Assembly (NCBI GenBank): GCA_956465555.1
Contig: OY101128.1
Location: forward strand, 372,001 to 436,000
Direction of reading: 5' to 3'
Source of the DNA: Nitzschia sp. pyKryTriq1
Lineage: Eukaryota > Bacillariophyta > Bacillariophyceae > Bacillariales > Bacillariaceae
Length of the DNA stretch: 64,000 nt
The position numbers and the translations under genes were made by a program. Position 1 is the stretch's first letter. Every line of letters starts with the position of its first letter. A model generated the notes under the pieces. The model saw only the letters and a program-made list of their open reading frames with translations, ran no database searches and had not been told where the DNA came from. This document shows positions 52,415-61,855 of this stretch, piece by piece.

Positions 52415-52495
52415 GTCATCGCGCGACGATTCGAACTCAGGGCCTCACTGATCCTCCCAAATCAGTTCACCACCTGAGCTACGTAACCCTTACCG
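52415..52495 (-). other. tRNA-like sequence (tRNA relic or SINE head)
   Basis: The minus strand has an A-box-like TAGCTCAGGTGG and, ~35 nt later, a B-box GAGTTCGAATC. Between them is a potential anticodon arm CTGAT...ATCAG with TTGGGAGG in the loop. The acceptor and T stems do not pair (GGTTACG against GCGATGA), so it is not a functional tRNA. A tRNA-derived SINE or a decayed tRNA fits. Confidence 0.5.
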
Positions 52496-52679
52496 GGCGG
52501 GGTAGATACACAGTACTGGTACTCCCGTACAGTACGTGTGTGCTGGTACCGTTCTGAACCGGTAGGTGTACCACCAGCGGTACAACTCTACTAGCCTAGT
52601 AGCTAATAGAGAGCATTTTGCCGAACGACCGTAGAAGGGACAAAATGACGGTGACGACTCTTTTGTTTGTTCATGATAC

Positions 52680-53300
52680 TCTTGGCTACTCTACTAGTAG
52701 TAGTAGAGAGACAGCTCCTCAGCTCAGTACGAGTACGAAGAGAGCCATCCAATGAAGCAAAAGAGCAGGAGCTACTGCGTGCGCATCACAGTTCACGATA
52801 ATGCTCATTCTAAAGAATATTGATGATGGTGAGAGTTTTGTAACACGTAACAATAAGTGAGACACAAGAAAATCCAAAGTGTACTGTACAATAAGTTAGT
52901 ATAAGTAGTAACAATCAATCCTTTCCTTTTCCACGTCGTGTGGAAGGCTGCGAGTACCGGTACTGCATAATCTCCAACGCTTAAAAAAAATAGATTAAGT
53001 CTACCCGCCTGCTTTTGTTGAACCACTCTCTACTAGTAGTAGACTACTATACTACTTCTAAGAAGTTGAAGGGTTACAGTCTTCACGAAATCTCAGAGTA
53101 GTAGTACATACCGACAGACGGTACGCTTACCTGCTGGAGGAGTAAATTCTGTAGTGGTGTAGTCTTCTTCACTCTACTACGTGGTACCGTACAGTTAGCA
53201 CCGTACAAGACAACTCGTAGACGACGAAGTGTGACTCATTTTTTCAACTCCCACGACTAGACTACTTTTGATACTACGTAGTACACGTAGTAGCACACGA
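52680..53300. repeat. CTA/GTA-rich low-complexity DNA
   Basis: Repeated ACTAGTAGTAGTAGAG, GTAGACTACTATACTACT and TACGTAGTACACGTAGTAGC patches. Composition matches 14440-14780 and 56285-56390. Confidence 0.6.
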
Positions 53301-53575
53301 GGCAAATAATGAGATCTACCGGTTTAGCGAGAGAAATCTACTGTATTACGGGATCCAGCAGGCGACAAATCAAAATCACCGTCGAGCTTCTCACCAGCAC
53401 CAACACTTCTTCTTCTGGGCGGCCCGTCACCAACAGTCAACAAAACCACGGTCTCAACAAACTTTGGAAAATTTCCCCTTGATGTTCTCCATCACACCAC
53501 ATCGAGCAGCCAAACAGCAACAACAACATAAAAAACGTAGCGACAGAAGTAAAAAGCCAAGTCAACATCAATATT

Positions 53576-56074
53576 ATGTGGTATCATTTGCTGGGCAAAA
53601 ATCCCACAACAACAACAACCAAGGAGAAAACGACCAACAGGAACAACGAGAAGAACGCCCGACCGACGATGGCACACGGTGATGGGGATGACGATGGCGA
53701 ACGACGCGGTTCTCCTTCGTCGCGACCACCACGCGGATTTTTGCTGCATCGGCAGCATCGGCAGCGGCAGAAGAATCATCTTCATCAGCAGCGTCCACAA
53801 CGACCATGGCGACGAAAAGCAGCAGCAGCCGTAGCAGTGGTGGCAACAGAACCCATACAAGCACCACCAGCTGTGGTACGCACAGCTAGAACGGCAGTAG
53901 ATGGGCCTACTCCCAGCAAGCAGAACACCTTGGATAGTTCGATTTCGCGTCTGCTGGGCCTTGACACGAAGGAGAATGAGGATGACGACGACGACGACGA
54001 CGACTCGTCGGAAGAATTGTTGTGCTGGACGAAATCATCGGATGACGATGATGGCTACGAGGACAGCATCAGCAACTGCGATTTGCACTGGTCCCAAGAG
54101 ATTATTGCTGTTCTCGACACACCATCAGGAGAGGAGGACGAGGACGAGGAGGAGGAGCCACTGCCCACCAACACCAACACCAACACTAACATTCGACGAT
54201 CATTGGAGATGAGAGATGTGGGCAATCCTACTGTCGGTAGCAGTGCCGCTCATACCACGAGCACTGAGCTCGACGACTATGTTCCTTCACTCTATCACCT
54301 GGACAGACTACAAGTACTATCGATCCACGACAAGAACAAAAACTCGAACAAAAGTATCAACAACGATGATTCTTCGGATCTCTCTGCGATGAGCCGGACG
54401 GGCGTTATCAGCTACGGAGAAGAAGCCACGACTAGTGATGATGTTCCAAGCCTCGTCGACAATACTGTCACCACTGCTGGATATGACGACGACGAGGATG
54501 ACTTTGAAGAGAGCGACGAAGAAGAAGAAAGCGAAGCAGCGAAAGAGGTGGTCGGGATGCTTCCGCCGCCAGTAGTAGGGCACGAGGGTAGTCTCGAGAA
54601 GGCCATCAATGCGGTGTTGCAAGAGCATCATCTTCATACTACCTGTAATTCTGCTGCTGTTGCTGCTGCTCCAACAGCTAATCAAGAAGCAGATCCATCC
54701 GATGCTGATGATATGATGTTTTCGGGCGGGGAAGGACGACGACGGGACTCGTCGCTGGTGGTGGCCCGTCACGACAGCTGTTCAACCATTTCTACGACTC
54801 CCGACACCCCCGAAAGCCCTTTGGTCATTTCGGAATTTATTTGCGTCACGAGTGCAATGGCCAAAGATGGTAGTAACATGATCACTACGACCACCACCAC
54901 CATGAACCACGATCCGGCACATCATCGACCCTGTATCTGTCCAGACGTTGTTGTTGCTGCTGCAGCAGGAAGAAAGGATCATCCAGCGCGCTGCCTCGGC
55001 GCCACTCTGGGGCAAGGTCCATACGAGGCTATTCCTACTACAAGTAGTACCAGTACGACGACGGTGTGGCCACTTTCCTTTTTCTTTGTCTGTCCCACGG
55101 ATCCCCGCCTCTTTCCTGCCCCCGATTTTTCAGGAAAATTTCGAAAGTCCAAAAAGTTTGTCCCCGATCCATTCACGGTGGGAGACTTTTATGGAGACGA
55201 TGACGAAGATATTCGATTTGTGCCGCCGAGTACTATGAATACTAACACTCGTACTAACCAACAGGAAAACTACAAGAATATTCGGGAACAAGAAGAGGAG
55301 GAAATTATATTTGCGTCTCAAGACGTTGACGATGATGATGACGATGATGATGACGATGATGAAGATGAAGAATTTGACGGCGGGGGCTACGACTACGAGA
55401 CAATTACCACTTATCGGGGTGAAGACGAGAATTATGGTTTCTGGCAATGCATTGAGGACGAAGGGGACGATGATGACATGCGTGGTGGGGAATATGGCAG
55501 TACTTCTCTCTTCTCAAAAGAAAGTGAGGGAGGCCTCCGCTCGCTCCTCCAACTGGTGGGAGCATCTACCACGCGGAACGATGCCTCACACTTTGCAGTC
55601 GGAAGATCGTCGTCGTCCTTCCTGAATCACAACCCTGCTTTCGTCCACCCTTCTTTGGGCAAACTCGATAATGAAATCCGTCTCGGTCCTCGACATTTCT
55701 CGGATCGCCAACAGAATTTACAACCATACCCCCACCAGTATCTCATCGGGACGATGGATCCACCACCAGCACGTCATGAGGACTACAAGTCAAGAAGGAA
55801 GACAACAACTACTAGGGCCACAGCAGCACCAGATAATAGCCCAGGCGGTGGCCAAGTGCCCCCCGCCCCTCTACTACTGCGCAAACCATCGATCGGACTG
55901 GACGGCGTGTTGCCACCCTCCCGACATGCTATTTCCATTCTCGTTCCTCCTCGCCCTGACAACAATATCGTTAACCAAGACGGTACCACCACCACCACCA
56001 CCAGCACCGCCCACAGAACTGTACCACCCAGAAGGCGGGGGAGCAGCTTTACGGTGGCTAGAATTGAAATTTAA
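53576..56074 (+). CDS. Large acidic low-complexity protein, uncharacterised
   Basis: A single-exon 832-residue frame from MWYHLLGKNPTTTTT; MAHGDGDDDGERRG at residue 32 is an alternative start. The sequence is dominated by Asp/Glu runs (DDDDDDDDSSEELLCW), Asn/Thr runs and basic patches. Some blocks look more structured: LDDYVPSLYHLDRLQVLSIH, HEGSLEKAINAVLQEHHLH, VWPLSFFFVCPTDPRLFPAP and FRKSKKFVPDPFTVGDFYGD, then GGLRSLLQLVGASTTRND. No known domain is recognised. The uninterrupted 2.5 kb frame and regular acidic/basic alternation support coding. The acidic, disordered character would fit a nuclear or scaffold protein, which is inference only. Tri-nucleotide repeats (GAC, CCA, CAG) underlie most of the runs. 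Confidence 0.7.
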   Translation: MWYHLLGKNPTTTTTKEKTTNRNNEKNARPTMAHGDGDDDGERRGSPSSRPPRGFLLHRQHRQRQKNHLHQQRPQRPWRRKAAAAVAVVATEPIQAPPAVVRTARTAVDGPTPSKQNTLDSSISRLLGLDTKENEDDDDDDDDSSEELLCWTKSSDDDDGYEDSISNCDLHWSQEIIAVLDTPSGEEDEDEEEEPLPTNTNTNTNIRRSLEMRDVGNPTVGSSAAHTTSTELDDYVPSLYHLDRLQVLSIHDKNKNSNKSINNDDSSDLSAMSRTGVISYGEEATTSDDVPSLVDNTVTTAGYDDDEDDFEESDEEEESEAAKEVVGMLPPPVVGHEGSLEKAINAVLQEHHLHTTCNSAAVAAAPTANQEADPSDADDMMFSGGEGRRRDSSLVVARHDSCSTISTTPDTPESPLVISEFICVTSAMAKDGSNMITTTTTTMNHDPAHHRPCICPDVVVAAAAGRKDHPARCLGATLGQGPYEAIPTTSSTSTTTVWPLSFFFVCPTDPRLFPAPDFSGKFRKSKKFVPDPFTVGDFYGDDDEDIRFVPPSTMNTNTRTNQQENYKNIREQEEEEIIFASQDVDDDDDDDDDDDEDEEFDGGGYDYETITTYRGEDENYGFWQCIEDEGDDDDMRGGEYGSTSLFSKESEGGLRSLLQLVGASTTRNDASHFAVGRSSSSFLNHNPAFVHPSLGKLDNEIRLGPRHFSDRQQNLQPYPHQYLIGTMDPPPARHEDYKSRRKTTTTRATAAPDNSPGGGQVPPAPLLLRKPSIGLDGVLPPSRHAISILVPPRPDNNIVNQDGTTTTTTSTAHRTVPPRRRGSSFTVARIEI

Positions 56075-56723
56075 TATTTTGACTAGTAGAGCATACAGTC
56101 ATTCTATAGATCCATGAGTTCCGATACCTCTACGTACGGTAGTACCTGGTACCGGAACGGAACTGAGAGAGGAGTCAGTCTCCATTCTTAGGCCGAAATA
56201 AAACACTTCGACCACGACTCGATCGACCCAGCCGGACAGGTTCGACTGGTTCGAGGGCATTGTCGCTGAACTTCAAACTTCAATATTACGTACAGCAGGT
56301 AGTCTCTACTCTACTAGCTAGTAGTAGAGAGTAGACAACTCTCTAGTAGAGTAGAGAGCTACTCTCTCTATAGAGTGGAGAGAGCGACATGATTGATTGG
56401 AGGAGGAGGAGGAGTCAATCTAAAGAAACGCCTCCTGGTGAGGCGTACAAGTACTACTAGTACGCGCTAAAACATAATACTATATGTAGCACCCTCGCTC
56501 TGATGCGCCTGCGCGCCTGCTCCGAGGTCGACCGTCCGTCGTGCAGTTGGCCGTTGGCGCGTTTAGCTCCACAAATAACCACAAAATCGAAAATCGAAAA
56601 AATCGAAAATTAATCCACCGCATTCATCATAATCAGCAGCAAGCAATCCACCATGAGATGTTATTGTGTTCGATCGCAGGTCACCAACCAGCCCAAACCC
56701 GACCATCAGTCATAGAGATAAGT

Positions 56724-56760
<37 letters not shown>

Positions 56761-56825
56761 GCCGCCTGAACGAGGAGAGCTGGGACGCAACGCAACGCCG
56801 ACATTTGCATTACTACTCTAGAATC
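56075..56825. other. Intergenic region with low complexity
   Basis: About 750 bp: CTAGTAGAGAG-rich DNA at 56285-56390, a GGA run at ~56400-56412, and an AG dinucleotide run at 56725-56757 in the putative 5' UTR of the next gene. No gene is seen. Confidence 0.55.
56725..56757. repeat. (AG)n microsatellite
   Basis: About 16 AG units, ~70 bp upstream of the methyltransferase paralogue's start codon. Confidence 0.95.
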
Positions 56826-58373
56826 ATGAATAAATCATTGGAACAACGCATCGAAGACTTGGTAGCAGCTCATGGTTTGCCGTGTAGCCAACGAAGACTG
56901 CTGGAGGCTCGGCACGCGCTCGATGAGTTTTCCACAGAGGATGATTTGTTTCACCGCTTTGCTCGAGTGGTTTGTCGAGCGAACAAGATCCCTCGCAAAG
57001 AATTGTTTGAAGCCTGGGCGATGGCGCTTTTTGTCCATGAACATTTCCCAGAAACAAAACGGTTTGCGGATTTGGCATGTGGCCATGGCATGGTATCTTG
57101 GGCGTTGTTGGTGCTGTACTCATCATCATCCCAACAACAACAAAGTGGTAATGATGCGAAAAGACAAGAAGTTTCGGCCGTGTGCATCGATATCAAAATG
57201 CCGCGAGCAGCGGAGCGACTGCAAACAGCCATGCTGAAAGAATGGCCTCAATTTTCGGGCCGATGGCACTATGTCCAAGGATCGGTAGACGGAATCGTCC
57301 CTTCTCCAGATACACTGTTGGTGGGGGTTCATGCGTGTGCCAGCTTATCGGATATCATTGTTGCCAATGCTATCTACGGAAACGCTCCCCTAGCGTTGGT
57401 ACCGTGCTGTCATTCCAAAAAGTGCTTGACGGAATCCCAGGTAAAGCATTTGGGAGAGAATGGATTTTTGAATCTCGCCGAGTACTTGGATGGGCTGCGT
57501 ACGGAAAGTCTCGAGAAGGCAGGTTTCCAAGTTCAACAAGCGATAATCAACGAGGCTATCACTCCCAAGAATAAAATTCTCCTGGCGACGCCGCCATCCT
57601 CCTCCGAAGACGCCTCAGCTCCACCAAGGACTCGACTGCAAACGGATTCCAGACTCAGATTGTGCACAATACCTCTCGAAAACACACCAGAGGCACAACT
57701 TGTCATCGCCAGATTGTCGGGTAAAGAGGCTGGGGAAGAGCGCAAACAAGTATTCAAGAAGAAATCGTGCTTTGGATTGGTGGTGTGCTTGCCGCCCAAC
57801 CAAGACATCTCCACTCAACAAGTTGAGCAAGTGGCGAAAACGAATGATATTGGGTCCATTCAAGTGACCAGCGTCAAGGAACAACCCCACCATGATGAAT
57901 CCGCCGGCACTTACATCCGGACCTATCAAGTGATTTATCCAGACTTGACAGAAAAGCACGACGCTATCGAAAAACATGTTGAGCTCTGCCACATCATACC
58001 GAAAGTATTCCCTGAAGCAAAGGTCCAACAAATCCCAAAGTTGCGAACGATAAAAGAATTGATTTTCTGTTTGCCTGTCAACAATACTACATCCGCATCC
58101 TCCGATGATCCGCCGTACATCGATGTGACATCTGAAGATATCAGTAAAGCGATGCATGCGGTTCTGTTGGAGGACGAAGCATCATCCACGACCACTCCGC
58201 CCCTAATCGACGTCAAGCTTTTTGGCACGAAACCCGATCGAAGCCGAAACGGCCGCTACACCCTGACCGCCCGCATTCATTACCAAGATACCACCGCGAA
58301 GATGGCGGAAAAACATCATGAACAAGTTCGCTCCAAACTGGCCGATTTCATGGAAGGCATCCTAGTGCTCTAA
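56826..58373 (+). CDS. Methyltransferase-fold protein, paralogue of 39130-40752, with FDX-ACB-like repeats
   Basis: 515 residues from MNKSLEQRIEDLVAAHGLP, with no signal peptide. The core matches the other copy block for block: LFHRFARVVCRANKIPRKEL, FEAWAMALFVHEHFPETKRF, ADLACGHGMVSWALLVL (~81-97), VCIDIKMPRAAERL, LLVGVHACASLSD (~164) and LVPCCHSKKCL (~192). Instead of one C-terminal ferredoxin-like unit it seems to have two. The first is TYIRTYQVIYPDLTEKHD followed by LCHIIPKVFPEAK. The second, at the end, is RYTLTARIHYQDTTAKMAEK followed by EQVRSKLADFMEG. Each has the Y-R-v-x-Y...LT look of an FDX-ACB (anticodon-binding) fold. A SAM-dependent RNA methyltransferase is the best guess. The cytosolic or nuclear copy here versus the secretory or organellar copy at 39130 suggests compartment divergence. 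Confidence 0.8.
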   Translation: MNKSLEQRIEDLVAAHGLPCSQRRLLEARHALDEFSTEDDLFHRFARVVCRANKIPRKELFEAWAMALFVHEHFPETKRFADLACGHGMVSWALLVLYSSSSQQQQSGNDAKRQEVSAVCIDIKMPRAAERLQTAMLKEWPQFSGRWHYVQGSVDGIVPSPDTLLVGVHACASLSDIIVANAIYGNAPLALVPCCHSKKCLTESQVKHLGENGFLNLAEYLDGLRTESLEKAGFQVQQAIINEAITPKNKILLATPPSSSEDASAPPRTRLQTDSRLRLCTIPLENTPEAQLVIARLSGKEAGEERKQVFKKKSCFGLVVCLPPNQDISTQQVEQVAKTNDIGSIQVTSVKEQPHHDESAGTYIRTYQVIYPDLTEKHDAIEKHVELCHIIPKVFPEAKVQQIPKLRTIKELIFCLPVNNTTSASSDDPPYIDVTSEDISKAMHAVLLEDEASSTTTPPLIDVKLFGTKPDRSRNGRYTLTARIHYQDTTAKMAEKHHEQVRSKLADFMEGILVL

Positions 58374-58769
58374 CTAAGATTGAAATCAGAACACGAGTTG
58401 TTGAGATTTGCGCGTGAACTTAGCTATTATTATCTTCCAGTATTATCAGTCAAATAATGTATTCAGTTTGGCGTTTTCACAATTCGCCATCATAATAGGA
58501 TGTCCGAAGAGGTGTCGTTGGCATGATAGTACACGTTTTCTTTTTTGTCTTTGTGATGGGGAGATTATTTTTTCAGAAAGAGCCGTTTATGACGGTTAAA
58601 TAGCCTAGGATCTGCTGCGCGCGCTCTGCGATGACCGCGTCCGCCCGCGCCGGGACATAACAAAAAAAGATCCAACCAAGATCAAAAACACGTAACCCAA
58701 ACCGTCACAAATCAAAAACCAAGAACCAAGAACCATCATCACAATCATCACGATGTACATATCAATGCC
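58374..58769. other. Intergenic region
   Basis: About 400 bp, with a CCAAGAACCAAGAACCATCA repeat patch just before the next gene. No gene is seen. Confidence 0.5.
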
Positions 58770-60215
58770 ATGTCCTTCCTTTCGCGATGGTGGCAAAACT
58801 CCTACCAGAGGCTTTCGACGGCAAGTTGCCTTTGCTGGTCCAAAGACAAAGAAACAGATGATGACGACAATCACAAGTCGACTCCCAGGGGAATAGTTTG
58901 GTTGGACGATGAGGCGACTGCTAGTATTTCTCTGTCCACCGATGATTCGTCCTTCGCGGAAGCAAACGTCACACACGAACGAGTTGTTACCATTGGTTCT
59001 TCGGATCCCAGCGCATCTTGTGAGACCAAAAGGAGCGAAACATGTTCCCAAGAATTAGGTATGGACACGCAGCAAGAACCATATCTCTCGAAAATTGAAG
59101 AAGAACCTCCCTCCTCTCCCGACTTGCCACTGCAGATTTTGGTCGAAATGATTGCTCCCTTTCTCAGTGATCGAACGACCCTCACCCACTTTTCCATGGC
59201 GTCAAAAGAAATATATAAAGAGTGCAAAGAATGTATTAGGTTTCCGCCGTGGCCCAACACTATGCTAAACCTAAGGAACCGATTATGGGCGGTCGCCTTT
59301 TCCCCGGACAACCAAACGCTAGCAGTGGGTGGTACCGATGGCAGAATACGACTCTTCGACCGTCGAAATGGCCCGACCGAAATTTTAACGGGACATTTGG
59401 GCCGAGTCTACTCCATTGTCTTTACAAAAGAAGGTACTACCATGGTGACCTTGAGTGGAGATGGAGATGTAAGAATCTGGAGCGTGGACGTTGGCAGGGA
59501 ACGAGATAGGAGTACTACGGACGAGGACACCAACGGAGAAGAGGCAATGATTGAGTCGCCTTTTTCATTAAAACGTCAGGTTGCTACGCACACAACACAT
59601 GCAGTTTGTTTGGCATACAGCAGCGAGACCATGCAATTAGCTACAGGTGGAGAAGGCGATATCAAACTCTACTCAATTCCGCAAGGAATTGGCTTGGATG
59701 TCTTGACCTTGGAACGTAATCGATTTTTAGTCGAGTCCGTGGCGTTTTCTCCCAATGGTAACTTCATGGCCGCCGGTACCGGGGGTCACATGATTCATAT
59801 CTGGGATTTGGCTCTCAGGCAATGTGTGACCAGCTTTCGAGAGTCATCATCTGTCCATGCGCTCGAATATTCTCCGGATGGTAAATATTTGGTGGCGGGA
59901 ACGGATGAATCAGACATTCGTGTCTGGAATTTGATGACTGGAGACTACGTGACCTTGAAGGGACACCGGGATCTGGTTTGGTCCGTAGCATACTCTCCCA
60001 ATGGGAAGCATATTGCCAGTGCTTCGGACGATGGTACCGTCAGGATGTGGAACGTGGAGAGTGGATCGTGTACGGACATCTGGAATGGTCATGAAGGTGC
60101 AAGTGTGTATAATGTGGCATTTTCACCTGACGGACGGAGCATTGCTAGTACTTCTGATGACGGCTACCTTGAACTGAGACGGACCAGAGTTGCGGTGTTC
60201 AGCAACAAGGGGTGA
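58770..60215 (+). CDS. F-box/WD40-repeat protein
   Basis: A single-exon 481-residue protein from MSFLSRWWQNSYQRL. After a Ser/Asp/Glu-rich N-terminus, an F-box-like segment at ~117-155 (LPLQILVEMIAPFLSDRTTL; FSMASKEIYKECKECI) precedes WD40 repeats from ~170: LWAVAFSPDNQTLAVGG, VYSIVFTKEGTTMVTLSGDG, VESVAFSPNGNFMAAG, VHALEYSPDGKYLVAG, VWSVAYSPNGKHIASASDDG and VYNVAFSPDGRSIASTSDDG. At least six or seven blades are visible, each with the SPDG turn and a W-D/N-like end (RIWSV, HIWDL, RVWNL, RMWNV). F-box plus WD40 proteins are usually substrate receptors of SCF ubiquitin ligases. The F-box match is moderate, so a plain WD40 scaffold is the alternative. The target is unknown. Confidence 0.85.
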   Translation: MSFLSRWWQNSYQRLSTASCLCWSKDKETDDDDNHKSTPRGIVWLDDEATASISLSTDDSSFAEANVTHERVVTIGSSDPSASCETKRSETCSQELGMDTQQEPYLSKIEEEPPSSPDLPLQILVEMIAPFLSDRTTLTHFSMASKEIYKECKECIRFPPWPNTMLNLRNRLWAVAFSPDNQTLAVGGTDGRIRLFDRRNGPTEILTGHLGRVYSIVFTKEGTTMVTLSGDGDVRIWSVDVGRERDRSTTDEDTNGEEAMIESPFSLKRQVATHTTHAVCLAYSSETMQLATGGEGDIKLYSIPQGIGLDVLTLERNRFLVESVAFSPNGNFMAAGTGGHMIHIWDLALRQCVTSFRESSSVHALEYSPDGKYLVAGTDESDIRVWNLMTGDYVTLKGHRDLVWSVAYSPNGKHIASASDDGTVRMWNVESGSCTDIWNGHEGASVYNVAFSPDGRSIASTSDDGYLELRRTRVAVFSNKG

Positions 60216-60475
60216 AAGGGACCATTGGAGCCAAACTCACACAGTCTGGATAACAACGAACCTACTATTTGTCGGAAGATGTCGTTCGTCTTCTTTAAAC
60301 GAGCTCCCTGGCTTGCGTTTATGAATTTTGACGGTACCCAGTGCAACAAGAGACTGTCCCAGTAATCGAGTTGGGATCAACGTTGCACCCGGAGATGACG
60401 ACGCGTAGAGAATCACGAAGTTCCAGGTCAAAGGGCTGTCATTACCTTTGCAAAATATCTTATAATTGAGTATAT
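60216..60475. other. Convergent intergenic spacer
   Basis: A 260-bp spacer between convergent stops; nothing recognised. Confidence 0.5.
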
Positions 60476-61480
60476 TTAGATGAGGTGTTCGTGCTCATCA
60501 TGTTCTCCAAGCTCTTTTCTTTTCATCCAGCTAATTTGGTCAGCCACCGTAAAGCTTCCACCAACGACGGGGCAGATCTGACGAGTGGTTAATCCATATT
60601 TACTCAAGGAAAGGAGAAGGTCAGTGTTGGACCCATAATGATTTCGTATGTGTAAGCGAATATGACGGCCTTGCATTTTCCGAACCGCAGGTTCGATGAG
60701 CCTAGTGGCACTCTGCCTTGAGCCGTATAGTGCATGGAATGCCTTCAGCCTGGGGCACCAACATTCACGCATGAACTCAAACAGTTTCTTGGCTCCCAGT
60801 CGATCGCCACAACTATGAGGATCATAGTCCTTCAAATTTACGACAAATACATAGCCCGACTTTTGACACTCTGGTCGCCACGATATGGTATGAATGAGAT
60901 ACCACATGACCCGCAGCCACGAATCCCGATCATATCTCTGATCCCTCGTCGAATTGGCTCGATCAAGAAAGACAACCGCTCGGCCATGTTGATCATCCGG
61001 GGTGCGGACCCCATAGCCAAGTTCTAGTTGATGCACATCCGCGTCTGACGAGCCCAAAGCACCGTTACGATCCAAAGTCATGGGCAGAAAGGCTCGATCG
61101 TCACCAAATAAGGCCTTGCGTTCTTTCCAGTGCATTGCCAGTCGTCGTGCGGCATTTTCAACATCGAAAAACTCTGCTCGTAAAAACATGAGAGGGTCGG
61201 TTTCTTGCTGCACCAGATGAGGGACTTTCTCCATCGCTTCGAAATATGTTTCCGTCAATTCGGGAGGAAGTTTATTGCGAATACACCGGTCAAATTCGTC
61301 CAAAAAGCTTGACACTTGATCGGGGGTTTCAAACGCATCAAAGTCAAAGACTTGCTTTCCATGCAGTTCATCATCAATAATCTTCCGCTCCTCCAAAGAC
61401 AGTTTTGCCCTTTCCTCTTCCTCTTCTTCGGCCGAAAACTCTGGGGCACTGTAGGAGACAGGCCAACCTCTAACTGGCAT
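60476..61480 (-). CDS. CRAL-TRIO (Sec14-like) lipid-binding protein
   Basis: 334 residues from MPVRGWPVSYSAPEFSAEEE, a single exon. An N-terminal helical CRAL-TRIO-N-like part (MFLRAEFFDVENAARRLAMH followed by WKERKALFG) precedes the lipid-binding domain, ~150-310. Its blocks are RAVVFLDRANSTRDQRYDRD, SWLRVMWYLIHTISW, KSGYVFVVNLKDYDPHSCG, DRLGAKKLFEFMRECWCPRL, KAFHALYGSRQSATRLIEPA and RHIRLHIRNHYGSN. Sec14-type proteins bind and exchange phosphoinositides or other hydrophobic ligands at membranes. The ligand here is unknown. A paralogue of the same domain lies ~2 kb upstream on the same strand (63450-64000), so this is a tandem pair now separated by a LINE. The acidic N-terminus is copy-specific. 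Confidence 0.9.
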   Translation of the reverse strand: MPVRGWPVSYSAPEFSAEEEEEERAKLSLEERKIIDDELHGKQVFDFDAFETPDQVSSFLDEFDRCIRNKLPPELTETYFEAMEKVPHLVQQETDPLMFLRAEFFDVENAARRLAMHWKERKALFGDDRAFLPMTLDRNGALGSSDADVHQLELGYGVRTPDDQHGRAVVFLDRANSTRDQRYDRDSWLRVMWYLIHTISWRPECQKSGYVFVVNLKDYDPHSCGDRLGAKKLFEFMRECWCPRLKAFHALYGSRQSATRLIEPAVRKMQGRHIRLHIRNHYGSNTDLLLSLSKYGLTTRQICPVVGGSFTVADQISWMKRKELGEHDEHEHLI

Positions 61481-61855
61481 TTTGAGGTCTTTATTGAACT
61501 TCCTCTTTTACTGTCCGAGCTTGTTGTGACTTCACTACTAGCTAGAGCGTTTGAGAAAGCACAGGATTGATTTGTTGTCCATTGTCGTTCGTGGATCCTG
61601 TCGAACAACAATAATTTTGCATGAAGGCAAGTACCGCGGTATTTATTAGCTGAATACCAGCACTTCGGACTTCTCGTTGAAAACTTCCCAGACGCCACGC
61701 AAGCGCCAGAGAACCATGGTTCTCTGGTAAGCGCAATCATTTTTAAAGGGCGCTTTCATGGGGCTCATATCACTTGAATTTTTGAGGCATAAATACATGC
61801 ATGCCCAAGCCATGTGGAAGCAGGTTGCATTATACTACTACTTATATACTGCACG
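61481..61855. other. Upstream region of the first CRAL-TRIO gene
   Basis: About 375 bp with no gene; it probably holds the minus-strand promoter. Confidence 0.45.

Larger units (their letters stand above)
51443..53575. other. Gene-poor region with repeat relics
   Basis: About 2.1 kb, no supported protein gene. It contains LINE-3'-tail-like sequences at ~51951-52145, a 22-bp direct duplication (GTTAATGGGTGACTGCTAG) at ~52193-52236 and a tRNA-like minus-strand sequence at ~52415-52495. CTA/GTA-rich low complexity lies at ~52680-53300, with several GTAC words. Confidence 0.6.

Noticed and set aside
52415-52495. Functional tRNA gene
   Set aside because: A and B boxes are present, but acceptor and T stems do not pair and the anticodon loop has 8 nt.
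53576-55900. Silaffin- or frustulin-like cell-wall protein
   Set aside because: The protein is acidic and disordered but has no signal peptide, no Lys-Ser-rich repeats and no Cys-rich frustulin motif.
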